A stretch of DNA of 64,000 nt, taken from Bacteroides ihuae. GTDB lineage: Bacteria; Bacteroidota; Bacteroidia; Bacteroidales; Bacteroidaceae. Of this stretch, positions 25,365 through 33,841 are shown piece by piece. The stretch's first letter is position 1. Each line of letters starts with the position of its first letter. The stretch spans positions 1,302,001 to 1,366,000 of the forward strand of contig NZ_FNVX01000006.1 in NCBI RefSeq assembly GCF_900104585.1. The letters run 5' to 3'. The notes under the pieces are model-generated. The model saw only the letters and a program-made list of their open reading frames with translations, made no database searches and was not told the origin of the DNA. Position numbers and translations under genes: made by a program.

Positions 25365-27155
25365 TTATGCTGATAACTCTTCTGTTTTCTCTTTCAACCA
25401 TTCTTTTTCTTCATTGTTTAGAAAAGGAGAAAGTTTTTTGTACACAGTCTGATGATATTCATTTAGCCAATTAATTTCATCATTTGTAAGAAGATCTTTC
25501 AGAATCCCTTTTTTGCAGATAGGGCAGAGGGTGATTGTTTCAAATTTGAGATATTCTCCAAACATGCCCTCTTGATCCTTGCATACTAATAGCAGATTTT
25601 CAGTGCGGACACCGTGGCTCCCACTCTTATATACTCCCGGCTCATTGGATATAACCATTCCTACTTGCAAAATTACCGGGTTTTCGTTCATGCGGATACT
25701 TTGTGGCCCTTCATGCACGCTAAGGAAATGACCTACTCCATGTCCGGTGCCATGTAAGTAGTTCATCCCATAATTCCATAATGGCATATGAGCTAATACG
25801 TCTAGTTGTACTCCGCGTGTACCAGCCGGAAATTTGGCCATGGACAGGGCGATATGCCCTTTTAATACTAGAGTGTAATCACGTGCTTCTTCTGTGGTTA
25901 ATTGACCTAAAGCTATTGTGCGGGTGATATCAGTCGTTCCGTCAAGGTATTGAGCTCCTGAATCAAGCAATAGAAAGCCCTTAGAATGTAGGGTTGCTTT
26001 ACTCTCTTCAGAGGCGGAGTAGTGGACAATGGCAGCATGCTCTTTGTATCCGGCGATTGTATCGAAGCTTTCGCCCATATATAAATCTTGTTGAGCACGG
26101 AATTCGTGAAGTTTCTTATCTATACTTACCTCTGTTTCTAATTCAGACGGAACAACTTTCTCAAGCCATATTAGAAATTTCACTAAGGCAATTCCGTCAC
26201 GCTTCATAGCATTGTGAATGCCTAAAATTTGTTTCTCGTCTTTTATGGCTTTTAATAAACAAAGAGGAGACTCTCCTTGTGTAATCAGGCATTTAGGATT
26301 TACTGATGAATAGATCGAATAGTTGGTTTTATTTGGATCTAATAGTATAGACTTTATCTTTAAGGTAGAAAGATAATTGCTAGCGCTCTTATAGTCGTAA
26401 ACACTGATTGAATGGGTTTGTAAATAGGCTTCTACAGTTGGTGATAATTTATCTGGTGAAATGAAATAGATGACATCTTCCTTTGTTATGAGTAGATAGC
26501 TGACGATGACAGGGGTGCATTTTACATCACTTCCTCTTAGATTAAGACACCAAGCTATTTCGTCAAGTGCTGAGATGAAAAGCCCATCTACTTCTTTACT
26601 CTTCATCTCTTTTCGTATGAGATTGATTTTCTCGGTACAACTTTTTCCGGCATAAACTTCGTCATGAATAAAAGCTTGTGCTTTAGGCATGGGAGGGCGA
26701 TCCTTCCAAATCTCTTCCATAGGGTCTAGGGATGTCTGGATTTTGATGTTCATCTTAGAGAATGAATTCTGCATTTCAATGACTTGGTTTGCCGAAAACA
26801 ATCTTCCATCTATACCGATTGTACTTCCTTCTTTAATCTTATCGTGTAGAAACTCTTTGATTGTTGGTGTTTGGGGCAACATCTCTTTATACAAATCGAT
26901 GCAAGTCCCGTCAAGTTGTTCGGCTGCTTGCAAGAAATAGCGAGAGTCAGTCCACAGCCCAGCTTGATTGAGAGTTATCACGATTGTTCCGGCAGAACCA
27001 TTAAAGCCTGAAATCCATTCTCTTGATTTCCAATGGGAGGATACATATTCACTAAGGTGTGGGTCAGCGCTAGGAATGATGAATGCTGCTAACCCTTGCT
27101 CTATAAGTAACTCGCGTAGGCAAGTAATGCGTTGATTGATTATATTCTTTGCCAT
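25365..27155 (-). CDS. pepP: Xaa-Pro aminopeptidase, long M24B form
   Basis: This enzyme removes N-terminal residues that precede proline. The 596-residue protein has the three-domain layout of the eukaryote-like long form: two creatinase-like N-terminal domains (LIIPSADPHLSEYVS and the region around WCLNLRGSDV) and a C-terminal pita-bread domain. Metal ligands are visible in LLLDSGAQYLDGTTDITR (two Asp), YLHGTGHGVGHFLSVHEGP (His), MVISNEPGVY (Glu) and HGVRTENLLLV (Glu). The tail CPICKKGILKDL is common in the family. No signal peptide is seen, so it should be cytosolic. A TATCTTTG box at 27195-27188 may be its -7 element. Confidence 0.95.
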   Translation of the reverse strand: MAKNIINQRITCLRELLIEQGLAAFIIPSADPHLSEYVSSHWKSREWISGFNGSAGTIVITLNQAGLWTDSRYFLQAAEQLDGTCIDLYKEMLPQTPTIKEFLHDKIKEGSTIGIDGRLFSANQVIEMQNSFSKMNIKIQTSLDPMEEIWKDRPPMPKAQAFIHDEVYAGKSCTEKINLIRKEMKSKEVDGLFISALDEIAWCLNLRGSDVKCTPVIVSYLLITKEDVIYFISPDKLSPTVEAYLQTHSISVYDYKSASNYLSTLKIKSILLDPNKTNYSIYSSVNPKCLITQGESPLCLLKAIKDEKQILGIHNAMKRDGIALVKFLIWLEKVVPSELETEVSIDKKLHEFRAQQDLYMGESFDTIAGYKEHAAIVHYSASEESKATLHSKGFLLLDSGAQYLDGTTDITRTIALGQLTTEEARDYTLVLKGHIALSMAKFPAGTRGVQLDVLAHMPLWNYGMNYLHGTGHGVGHFLSVHEGPQSIRMNENPVILQVGMVISNEPGVYKSGSHGVRTENLLLVCKDQEGMFGEYLKFETITLCPICKKGILKDLLTNDEINWLNEYHQTVYKKLSPFLNNEEKEWLKEKTEELSA

Positions 27156-27451
27156 TATTAAAATATTATAAGTTTACTCTATCTATACAAAGATAATGAA
27201 TTTAAGTTTATGGGTATTGTTACTCTTGGGCTAAATAGCTATATATGGTTTCTCTCAATTGAGTTGCTGCTCTTTAATCTATTGGCACTTAGTCTATCTA
27301 TTTTTTACAAACGAAATAAGAGTAAAACTTATCAAGAGATGTTTTGCTCACTAAGACTCTTGCTTAATGGGTTTAGTTAGACCATTTTAGGCTTTTATTG
27401 CCTTGTTTTGTCCTTACTTTGAGTGGCATCTTTATAAAAAAAGGCTGAAAG
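27156..27451. other. intergenic region between pepP and rpsU
   Basis: About 300 bp with stops in every frame. Apart from the possible pepP -7 box (27195-27188, minus strand), I see no gene, repeat or clear hairpin. Confidence 0.6.
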
Positions 27452-27483
27452 TTTTGTGAATAAAGAAAGTATATGTAATTTTG
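27452..27483 (+). promoter_or_regulatory. rpsU promoter
   Basis: TTTTG at 27452-27456, a 19-bp spacer and TAATTTTG at 27476-27483, leaving a leader of about 45 nt before rpsU. Confidence 0.75.
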
Positions 27484-27535
27484 CGGCGCAATAGACTGTG
27501 ATTTTTTAAAACCATAACATATTAATAATAATAAA

Positions 27536-27727
27536 ATGATTGTAGTACCTGTAAAAGAAGGCGAAAATATCGAAAAAGCGCTGAAAAAGTTTAAGAGAAA
27601 ATTCGAAAAAACCGGTATCGTAAAAGAACTAAGAAGAAGACAGCAGTTCGATAAACCATCTGTTACTAATAGACTTAAAAAAGAACACGCTGTTTACGTT
27701 CAAAAACTTCAGGAAGTAGAAGATTAA
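27536..27727 (+). CDS. rpsU: 30S ribosomal protein S21
   Basis: S21 lies near the 3' end of 16S rRNA and in E. coli helps mRNA base-pairing. The 63-residue protein reads MIVVPVKEGENIEKALKKFK, then KREFEKTGIV-like and RRRQQFDKPS segments, and ends basic. Bacteroidota ribosomes occlude the anti-SD, partly through S21, which fits the scarcity of SD sequences in this window. It stands 78 bp before xerC with no terminator between, so rpsU-xerC-hpf may share a transcript. Confidence 0.96.
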   Translation: MIVVPVKEGENIEKALKKFKRKFEKTGIVKELRRRQQFDKPSVTNRLKKEHAVYVQKLQEVED

Positions 27728-27805
27728 TAATCTTCTGTTTTCTTTGATCTATTGTTTTTCTTTCTTATATTCGTTGCCTTATTATATTATAGATAAGACA
27801 ACAAT

Positions 27806-28690
27806 ATGCTAACAGAAAGTGCTTTCTTAGATTATCTTCGGTATGAGCGGAATTATTCTGATAAAACCATTGTGAGTTATAGTTCAGATATATGCCAGTT
27901 TCGCGAATTTATCCAAGAAGAGGTGGAAGTGGCTGACTGGGCATCTGTGAATTCACAGATTGTCCGTAGTTGGATTGTGTCTTTAATGGATAAAGGATAT
28001 ACAGCTACATCTGTAAATCGTAAACTAAGTTCTTTACGCTCGCTTTATAAATTTCTCCTTAGGAGAAATGAACTTGAAGTCGACCCATTGCGCAAAATAG
28101 TGGGGCCTAAAAACAAAAAAATATTGCCTTCTTTTTTGAAAGAAGGTGAGATGAATGATCTTTTAGATAAAACAGACTTCGGTAAAGGCTTTGTGGCATG
28201 TCGGGATCGATTGATTATTGAAATGTTTTACGCTACTGGCATTAGACTTTCAGAATTAATTGGTTTGAACGATATGGATGTGGATATTCCTGGCTGTCTG
28301 TTGAAGGTTACAGGAAAGAGAAATAAACAGCGCTTAATACCTTTTGGTGATGAACTAAAAGGATCCATCCTTACTTATAAAGGCATAAAGACGGAAGAAA
28401 TGCAGAGGCTTTCGGGGGCTTTTTTTGTTAGATTAAACGGTGAGCCGCTGTATAGTGGTTTGGTCTATAATATAGTAAAACGAAACCTTTCAAAGGTAGT
28501 TACGCTAAAGAAAAGGAGCCCTCACGTGTTGAGACATACTTTTGCTACTTCGATGTTAAACAACGAAGCTGAGTTGGAAGCTGTAAAAGAGCTTCTTGGA
28601 CACAGTAGTTTATCAGCTACTGAGATTTATACGCATACTACTTTTGAAGAACTTAAAAAAGTGTATAAACAGGCCCATCCAAGGTCTTAA
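27806..28690 (+). CDS. xerC: tyrosine recombinase XerC-like
   Basis: Xer recombinases resolve chromosome dimers at dif. The 294-residue protein has a SAM-like N-terminal core-binding domain (FLDYLRYERNYSDKTIVSY) and a catalytic domain with the R-H-R-Y set: Arg in YATGIRLSELIGL, the HxxR in HVLRHTFATSML, His in LLGHSSLSATEIYTH and the nucleophilic Tyr in TFEELKKVYKQAHP. Size and housekeeping context (between rpsU and hpf) favour a chromosomal XerC/D over a mobile-element integrase. No second recombinase or att-like repeat is nearby. Confidence 0.9.
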   Translation: MLTESAFLDYLRYERNYSDKTIVSYSSDICQFREFIQEEVEVADWASVNSQIVRSWIVSLMDKGYTATSVNRKLSSLRSLYKFLLRRNELEVDPLRKIVGPKNKKILPSFLKEGEMNDLLDKTDFGKGFVACRDRLIIEMFYATGIRLSELIGLNDMDVDIPGCLLKVTGKRNKQRLIPFGDELKGSILTYKGIKTEEMQRLSGAFFVRLNGEPLYSGLVYNIVKRNLSKVVTLKKRSPHVLRHTFATSMLNNEAELEAVKELLGHSSLSATEIYTHTTFEELKKVYKQAHPRS

Positions 28691-28705
28691 AAAAGGGAGG
28701 TTATT

Positions 28706-29005
28706 ATGGACGTTAAAATTCAGTCAATTCATTTTGATGCTACGGAGCAATTACAATCTTTTATTCAAAAGAAAACATCCAAATTGGAGAAATTTCATGA
28801 TGATATAAAAGCAGTTGAGGTGATGTTGAAGGTTGTAAAACCTGAAACAGCTATTAATAAGGAGGCTGGTATTAAAGTGATTGTTCCCAGTGGCGATTTA
28901 TATGCAAATAAGATTTGTGACTCTTTTGAACAAGCTGTGGATGAAGCGCTAGAGGCTGTGGAGAAACAATTGGTAAAGCATAAAGAAAAGTTGAGGAATA
29001 AATAA
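28706..29005 (+). CDS. hpf: ribosome hibernation-promoting factor (HPF/RaiA family, short form)
   Basis: HPF binds the 30S decoding channel and promotes inactive ribosome dimers in stationary phase. The protein is 99 residues, opening MDVKIQSIHFDATEQLQSFI. It has the beta-alpha-beta-beta-beta-alpha layout and the basic C-terminal helix (DEALEAVEKQLVKHKEKLRNK). It has the short form, without the dimerisation tail. A visible SD (GGGAGG) precedes the ATG by 7 nt. It is 15 bp after xerC and precedes the strong promoter of the tRNA-tuf-rpo operon. Confidence 0.93.
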   Translation: MDVKIQSIHFDATEQLQSFIQKKTSKLEKFHDDIKAVEVMLKVVKPETAINKEAGIKVIVPSGDLYANKICDSFEQAVDEALEAVEKQLVKHKEKLRNK

Positions 29006-29021
29006 AATATTCGCAAAAGTT

Positions 29022-29051
29022 TTGTGGAAAAGAAATAAATATCTAAATTTG
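29022..29051 (+). promoter_or_regulatory. promoter of the tRNA-tuf-rpl-rpo operon
   Basis: TTG (29022-29024, in TTTTG), a 19-bp spacer and TAAATTTG (29044-29051) directly before the first tRNA at 29105. No other full promoter is seen until after rpoC, so it may drive the whole block. Confidence 0.75.
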
Positions 29052-29104
29052 CAGCCGTTTCGCTCGCAATAGAACGTTTCGGTTGCGTTTTCGATATAAG
29101 ATTC

Positions 29105-29178
29105 GCCTCTTTAGCTCAGTTGGCCAGAGCACGTGATTTGTAATCTCGGGGTCGTTGGTTCGAATCCGACAAGAGGCT
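29105..29178 (+). tRNA. tRNA-Thr (anticodon TGT)
   Basis: Acceptor GCCTCTT/AAGAGGC, D-arm TAGCTCAGTTGG, anticodon loop TTTGTAA (TGT) and T-loop TTCGAAT. The anticodon stem has one T-T mismatch in its middle. The discriminator is T and CCA is not encoded. Confidence 0.93.
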
Positions 29179-29187
29179 CAAAAATAA

Positions 29188-29270
29188 GGGCAAATACCAG
29201 AGTGGCCAAATGGGGCAGACTGTAAATCTGCTGTCTTTCGACTTCGGTGGTTCGAATCCATCTTTGCCCA
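29188..29270 (+). tRNA. tRNA-Tyr (anticodon GTA)
   Basis: Acceptor GGGCAAA/TTTGCCC, anticodon stem GCAGA/TCTGC around CTGTAAA (GTA), a long class II variable arm and T-loop TTCGAAT. Nine bases separate it from tRNA-Thr. Confidence 0.95.
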
Positions 29271-29307
29271 CATTTTTGTAGAGAGGTGCAAAGCTTTAGC
29301 AAGAAAT

Positions 29308-29380
29308 GCGGAAGTAGCTCAGTTGATAGAGCATTAGCCTTCCAAGCTGAGGGTCGCGGGTTTGAGTCCCGTCTTCCGCT
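29308..29380 (+). tRNA. tRNA-Gly (anticodon TCC)
   Basis: Acceptor GCGGAAG/CTTCCGC, D-arm TAGCTCAGTTGA and anticodon loop CTTCCAA (TCC), with T-loop TTTGAGT closed by GCGGG/CCCGT. Confidence 0.94.
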
Positions 29381-29388
29381 CTTTCCTT

Positions 29389-29460
<72 letters not shown>

Positions 29461-29513
29461 CATGATAAAAATGTAAGTGCTGATTATTAATTAAATAAAT
29501 AACAAGTAAAGCT

Positions 29514-30695
29514 ATGGCTAAAGAGAAATTTGAACGTACCAAACCGCATGTTAATATTGGTACTATTGGTCACGTAGACCACGGTAAGACCACTTTAACT
29601 GCTGCTATCACTACAGTGCTAGCTAAGAAAGGCCTTTCAGAAGTTAGATCTTTCGATCAGATTGATAATGCTCCTGAAGAAAAAGAAAGAGGTATTACTA
29701 TTAATACTTCACATGTTGAATACCAAACAGCTAATCGTCACTATGCTCACGTTGACTGTCCAGGTCACGCTGACTATGTGAAGAACATGGTTACTGGTGC
29801 AGCTCAGATGGATGGTGCTATTATCGTAGTTGCTGCAACTGATGGTCCTATGCCTCAAACTCGCGAACACATTCTGTTGGCTCGTCAGGTAAATGTACCT
29901 AAATTGGTCGTTTTCATGAACAAATGTGACATGGTTGACGATGAAGAAATGTTGGAACTCGTTGAAATGGAAATGAGAGATCTTCTTTCATTCTATAATT
30001 TTGATGGTGACAATACTCCTATTATTCGTGGTTCTGCTCTTGGAGCATTGAATGGCGTAGAAAAATGGGAAGAGAAAGTAATGGAATTAATGGATGCAGT
30101 TGATACTTGGATTCCACTACCTCCACGTGATATCGATAAACCATTCTTGATGCCGGTTGAAGACGTATTCTCTATTACAGGTCGTGGTACTGTAGCTACA
30201 GGACGTATTGAAGCAGGTATTATTAAAGTCGGCGATGAAATCCAAATCTTGGGTTTAGGTGAAGACAAAAAATCAATTGTTACTGGTGTTGAAATGTTCC
30301 GTAAGCTTCTTGATAGAGGTGAAGCTGGTGACAACGTTGGTCTATTGCTTCGTGGCGTTGATAAGAATGATATTAAACGTGGTATGGTACTTTGCCATCC
30401 AGGACAAATTAAACCTCACACTACTTTCAAAGCAGAGGTTTATATATTGAAGAAAGAAGAAGGCGGTCGCCATACTCCTTTCCACAACAAATATCGTCCT
30501 CAATTCTATCTTCGTACAATGGACTGTACGGGTGAAATTACACTTCCTGAAGGAACTGAAATGGTTATGCCAGGTGACAATGTGACTATCACAGTAGAAT
30601 TGATTTACCCAGTTGCATTGAATGTAGGTCTTCGTTTCGCTATTCGTGAAGGTGGACGTACAGTAGGTGCTGGTCAGATCACTGAAATGTTGTAA
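29514..30695 (+). CDS. tuf: elongation factor Tu
   Basis: EF-Tu delivers aminoacyl-tRNA to the ribosome as a GTP complex. The 393-residue protein has G1 [14 protein letters not shown]2 with [10 protein letters not shown]3 [13 protein letters not shown]4 NKCD and G5 SALG, then domains 2 and 3 ending [14 protein letters not shown]. It is the only tuf copy in the window and is separate from the rpsL-rpsG-fusA cluster 13 kb away, unlike the enterobacterial arrangement. It lies between four tRNA genes and tRNA-Trp in one probable transcript, with a 12-bp hairpin right after its stop. Confidence 0.98.
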   Translation: MAKEKFERTKPHVNIGTIGHVDHGKTTLTAAITTVLAKKGLSEVRSFDQIDNAPEEKERGITINTSHVEYQTANRHYAHVDCPGHADYVKNMVTGAAQMDGAIIVVAATDGPMPQTREHILLARQVNVPKLVVFMNKCDMVDDEEMLELVEMEMRDLLSFYNFDGDNTPIIRGSALGALNGVEKWEEKVMELMDAVDTWIPLPPRDIDKPFLMPVEDVFSITGRGTVATGRIEAGIIKVGDEIQILGLGEDKKSIVTGVEMFRKLLDRGEAGDNVGLLLRGVDKNDIKRGMVLCHPGQIKPHTTFKAEVYILKKEEGGRHTPFHNKYRPQFYLRTMDCTGEITLPEGTEMVMPGDNVTITVELIYPVALNVGLRFAIREGGRTVGAGQITEML

Positions 30696-30704
30696 TTTAT
30701 ATAG

Positions 30705-30737
30705 TCAGTTCTTGACTTTATGTCAAGGACTGATTTT
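30705..30737 (+). terminator. hairpin between tuf and tRNA-Trp
   Basis: A 12-bp stem (30705-30716 with 30722-30733, one G-U pair, 5-nt loop) followed by only TTTT. It sits 9 nt after the tuf stop and 10 nt before tRNA-Trp. It may be a leaky terminator that lowers downstream expression relative to tuf, or an RNase processing site. Confidence 0.55.
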
Positions 30738-30743
30738 GTATCC

Positions 30744-30816
30744 ACGGGAGTAGCTCAGTTGGTAGAGCACCGGTCTCCAAAACCGGGTGTCGGGAGTTCG
30801 AGCCTCTCCTCCCGTG
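30744..30816 (+). tRNA. tRNA-Trp (anticodon CCA)
   Basis: Acceptor ACGGGAG/CTCCCGT, discriminator G, anticodon stem CCGGT/ACCGG around CTCCAAA (CCA) and T-loop TTCGAGC. It ends 14 bp before secE. Confidence 0.95.
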
Positions 30817-30830
30817 CTAATATTTTTGAA

Positions 30831-31022
30831 ATGAAGAAAATAGTAGTTTATATCAAAGAATCTTACAACGAACTTGTACATAAAGTATCGTGGCCGACGT
30901 ATTCTGAACTAACCAATAGTGCAATAGTTGTTTTGTATGCTTCCCTGATTATTGCATTGGTGGTGTTTTCGATGGACTTCTGTTTCCAGACACTAATGGA
31001 AAAGGTTATTTATCCACATTAA
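30831..31022 (+). CDS. secE: preprotein translocase subunit SecE
   Basis: SecE clamps SecY in the inner-membrane translocon. The 63-residue protein starts MKKIVVYIKESYNELVHKVS; upstream in-frame ATGs lie within or before tRNA-Trp. It has the amphipathic helix ending VSWPTYSELTNS and a single transmembrane helix (IVVLYASLIIALVVFSMDF). It is the short single-span form usual outside Enterobacteria. nusG follows after 15 bp. Confidence 0.95.
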   Translation: MKKIVVYIKESYNELVHKVSWPTYSELTNSAIVVLYASLIIALVVFSMDFCFQTLMEKVIYPH

Positions 31023-31037
31023 AAATTAGAAGTAAAA

Positions 31038-31580
31038 ATGTCTGAGGTTGAAAAAAAATGGTACGTTTTGCGTGCTATAAGTGGGAAAGAAACCAAGGTT
31101 AGAGAATATCTTGAGGCTGATATAAAAAACAGCGATCTTGGCGAATATGTATCTCAGGTATTGATTCCAACAGAAAAGGTATACCAGGTGCGCAATGGTA
31201 AAAAAGTTGTGAAAGAAAGAAATTATCTGCCTGGTTATGTTTTAGTGGAAGCTGCTTTGGTTGGTGAGGTTTCTCATCATCTTAGAAATACTCCTAATGT
31301 GATTGGCTTTTTAGGCGGCTCAGATAAACCTGTGCCACTTAGGCAGTCAGAAGTAAATCGTATACTTGGAACAGTTGATGAACTTCAGGATGCGGGTGAG
31401 GAACTTACTATTCCATATGTAGTTGGTGAAACGGTTAAAGTTACTTTTGGTCCTTTTAGTGGATTCAGTGGCATCATTGAAGAAGTTAATAGTGAAAAGA
31501 AGAAACTTAAGGTTATGGTAAAGATATTTGGGCGGAAAACACCGCTTGAATTGGGCTTTATGCAAGTTGAGAAAGAGTAA
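31038..31580 (+). CDS. nusG: transcription termination/antitermination factor NusG
   Basis: NusG binds the RNA polymerase clamp, aids processivity and couples to the ribosome and Rho. The 180-residue protein has the NGN domain (KKWYVLRAISGKETKVREYL, NYLPGYVLVEA, TPNVIGFLGG) and a C-terminal KOW domain (VGETVKVTFGPFSGFSGIIE). Length is standard. It lies between secE and rplK as in most bacteria. Confidence 0.97.
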   Translation: MSEVEKKWYVLRAISGKETKVREYLEADIKNSDLGEYVSQVLIPTEKVYQVRNGKKVVKERNYLPGYVLVEAALVGEVSHHLRNTPNVIGFLGGSDKPVPLRQSEVNRILGTVDELQDAGEELTIPYVVGETVKVTFGPFSGFSGIIEEVNSEKKKLKVMVKIFGRKTPLELGFMQVEKE

Positions 31581-31636
31581 TACAGGTGTTACGCTGTAGT
31601 ATTCTTCATTAATGTTTATATATAAATTAATAAAAA

Positions 31637-32080
31637 ATGGCTAAAGAAGTTGCTGGAATAATCAAATTACAGATTAAAGGAGGCGCGGCAAATCCATCAC
31701 CTCCCGTTGGGCCTGCATTGGGTTCTAAGGGAATTAATATCATGGAATTTTGCAAGCAATTCAACGCCAGAACCCAAGACAAAGCAGGGAAAATCTTGCC
31801 TGTACTTATTACTTATTATACGGATAAGTCTTTCGATTTTGTAATAAAGACTCCTCCTGTTGCCATTCAATTACTTGAAGTGGCTAAGTTAAAGAGTGGT
31901 TCTGCTGAACCAAATCGTAAGAAAATTGCCGAATTAACGTGGGAACAAATTCGTACGATTGCTCAGGATAAAATGGTTGACTTAAATTGCTTTACTGCTG
32001 AAGCAGCTATGAAGATGGTTGCAGGTACAGCTAGAAGCATGGGTATCGTTGTAAAAGGGGAATTCCCTGTTAATAATTAA
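31637..32080 (+). CDS. rplK: 50S ribosomal protein L11
   Basis: L11 forms the stalk base with L10 and binds the GTPase-associated region of 23S rRNA. The 147-residue protein has the N-terminal [20 protein letters not shown] with the conserved prolines that bind thiostrepton-type antibiotics, [12 protein letters not shown], and the rRNA-binding C terminus ending [12 protein letters not shown]. It follows nusG after 56 bp and precedes rplA by 15 bp. Confidence 0.98.
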   Translation: MAKEVAGIIKLQIKGGAANPSPPVGPALGSKGINIMEFCKQFNARTQDKAGKILPVLITYYTDKSFDFVIKTPPVAIQLLEVAKLKSGSAEPNRKKIAELTWEQIRTIAQDKMVDLNCFTAEAAMKMVAGTARSMGIVVKGEFPVNN

Positions 32081-32095
32081 TAAACTTCAATTGTA

Positions 32096-32794
32096 ATGGG
32101 TAAACTGACAAAAAACAAAAAGTTAGCTGCAGAGAAAATTGAAGCAGGGAAGGCATACTCACTGAAGGAAGCTGCATCTTTAGTAAAAGAGATTACTTTT
32201 ACGAAATTTGACGCTTCATTAGATATTGATGTACGTTTAGGAGTTGATCCGCGTAAGGCTAATCAGATGGTGAGAGGTGTTGTTTCACTTCCTCACGGTA
32301 CTGGTAAGGATATACGCGTTTTGGTTCTTTGTACACCAGATGCTGAAGCTGCTGCAAAAGAAGCAGGTGCTGACTATGTTGGTCTTGATGAATATATTGA
32401 TAAGATCAAAAGTGGATGGACAGATATTGATGTAATCATTACTATGCCGTCTATTATGGGTAAAATTGGTGCGCTTGGCCGCGTACTCGGTCCTCGTGGG
32501 TTAATGCCTAATCCAAAGAGTGGTACTGTGACTATGGATGTAGCAAAAGCTGTGAAAGAAGTAAAACAAGGAAAAATTGACTTCAAGGTTGATAAAAGTG
32601 GTATTGTTCATACTTCTATTGGTAAAGCTTCATTTGATGTAGATAAAATTCGCGATAACGCTAAAGAATTTATTTCTGCACTGAATAAACTTAAACCAAC
32701 AGCAGCTAAAGGTACATATATTAAGAGTATTTATCTTTCTAGTACTATGAGTGCGGGAATTAAGATAGATCCGAAATCAGTAGAGGAAATCTAA
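32096..32794 (+). CDS. rplA: 50S ribosomal protein L1
   Basis: L1 forms the mobile stalk near the E site and in many bacteria represses its own operon. The 232-residue protein has [38 protein letters not shown], the domain II segment with [20 protein letters not shown] and the basic [17 protein letters not shown] end. Typical length and order. Confidence 0.98.
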   Translation: MGKLTKNKKLAAEKIEAGKAYSLKEAASLVKEITFTKFDASLDIDVRLGVDPRKANQMVRGVVSLPHGTGKDIRVLVLCTPDAEAAAKEAGADYVGLDEYIDKIKSGWTDIDVIITMPSIMGKIGALGRVLGPRGLMPNPKSGTVTMDVAKAVKEVKQGKIDFKVDKSGIVHTSIGKASFDVDKIRDNAKEFISALNKLKPTAAKGTYIKSIYLSSTMSAGIKIDPKSVEEI

Positions 32795-32808
32795 TTAATG
32801 GAGGAACA

Positions 32809-33321
32809 ATGAGAAAGGAAGATAAAAATACGATTATTGAACAAATAGCTGATACAGTAAAAGAGTATAGTCATTTTTATTTGATAGACATGACTGCTAT
32901 GAATGCTGCTAAAACTAGCGAATTAAGAAGAGCTTGTTACAAAACAGGTATCAAGCTTCTGGTTGTGAAGAATACTTTACTTCATAAGGCGCTTAGCACT
33001 TTGGACATAGATTATTCTCCTCTTTATAACTCCCTTAAGGGGTCTACTTCTGTAATGTTTTGTAATGCTGCTAATGCACCAGCGAAGTTGCTGAAAGACA
33101 TTACTAAGGATGGTATACCAGGGCTTAAGGCAGCTTATGCTGAGGAAAGCTTCTATTTAGGAGCTGATCAATTAGATGCTTTAATAAGCATTAAGAGCAA
33201 AAATGAGGTTATTGCTGATGTTATTGCTTTGTTGCAATCACCTGCGAAAAATGTTGTTTCAGCTCTCCAATCGGGTGGTAACACCCTTCACGGAGTTCTC
33301 AAAACTCTCAGTGAAAAATAA
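32809..33321 (+). CDS. rplJ: 50S ribosomal protein L10
   Basis: L10 anchors L7/L12 dimers to the ribosome. The 170-residue protein has the rRNA-binding N-terminal domain (YSHFYLIDMTAMNAAKTSELRR, KLLVVKNTLLHKAL) and a C-terminal helix for L7/L12 (PAKNVVSALQSGGNTLHGVLKTLSEK). It begins only 14 bp after rplA, so the structured L10 leader that separates these genes in E. coli and Bacillus has no room here. A weak SD (GGAGGA) precedes the ATG. Confidence 0.97.
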   Translation: MRKEDKNTIIEQIADTVKEYSHFYLIDMTAMNAAKTSELRRACYKTGIKLLVVKNTLLHKALSTLDIDYSPLYNSLKGSTSVMFCNAANAPAKLLKDITKDGIPGLKAAYAEESFYLGADQLDALISIKSKNEVIADVIALLQSPAKNVVSALQSGGNTLHGVLKTLSEK

Positions 33322-33365
33322 TTAATCCACACAATAAGTAATTATACATTAAAATCATACAAAAA

Positions 33366-33737
33366 ATGGCAGATTTGAAAGCTTTTGCAGAACAATTAGT
33401 TAACTTGACAGTGAAAGAAGTTAATGAACTTGCAACTATCCTTAAAGATGAATATGGTATTGAACCTGCTGCTGCTGCTGTTGCAGCTGCCGCTGGACCT
33501 GCTGCTGCTGCAGTAGTAGAAGAAAAAACTTCTTTTGATGTAGTGTTGAAAAATGCTGGTGCAGCTAAACTTCAAGTAGTGAAGGCTGTGAAGGAAGCTT
33601 GTGGCCTTGGCTTGAAAGAAGCAAAAGACATGGTAGATAGCGCTCCTAGCGTAGTAAAAGAAGGTTTAGCTAAAGACGAAGCAGAATCATTGAAAAAAGC
33701 ATTGGAAGAAGCTGGCGCTGAGGTTGAACTTAAATAA
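33366..33737 (+). CDS. rplL: 50S ribosomal protein L7/L12
   Basis: L7/L12 forms the multicopy stalk that recruits translational GTPases. The 123-residue protein has the N-terminal dimer domain ([20 protein letters not shown]), an Ala-rich hinge (residues about 37-52) and the C-terminal factor-binding domain with [21 protein letters not shown] 13-bp hairpin with T5 follows the stop before rpoB, likely reducing read-through to the polymerase genes. Confidence 0.98.
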   Translation: MADLKAFAEQLVNLTVKEVNELATILKDEYGIEPAAAAVAAAAGPAAAAVVEEKTSFDVVLKNAGAAKLQVVKAVKEACGLGLKEAKDMVDSAPSVVKEGLAKDEAESLKKALEEAGAEVELK

Positions 33738-33762
33738 CATTAACCTGGAAATCAGGTAATTC

Positions 33763-33800
33763 GGTTAAGAATCCTTTTAAAAAGGATTCTTAACCTTTTT
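33763..33800 (+). terminator. attenuator-type terminator between rplL and rpoB
   Basis: GGTTAAGAATCCT (33763-33775) pairs perfectly with AGGATTCTTAACC (33783-33795), followed by TTTTTG. rpoB begins 42 bp later and no full promoter is visible in between, so termination here must be partial. The placement matches the rplL-rpoB attenuator known in E. coli. Confidence 0.85.
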
Positions 33801-33841
33801 GTGTATATATTTAAAATTAAGTTCTACAAATTCATTGACAG

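Noticed and set aside
27806-28690. Integrase marking a mobile element
   Set aside because: The recombinase sits in a housekeeping context (rpsU-xerC-hpf), has XerC length, and there are no att-like repeats or cargo genes. The nearby tRNAs are intact, with no duplicated 3' ends.
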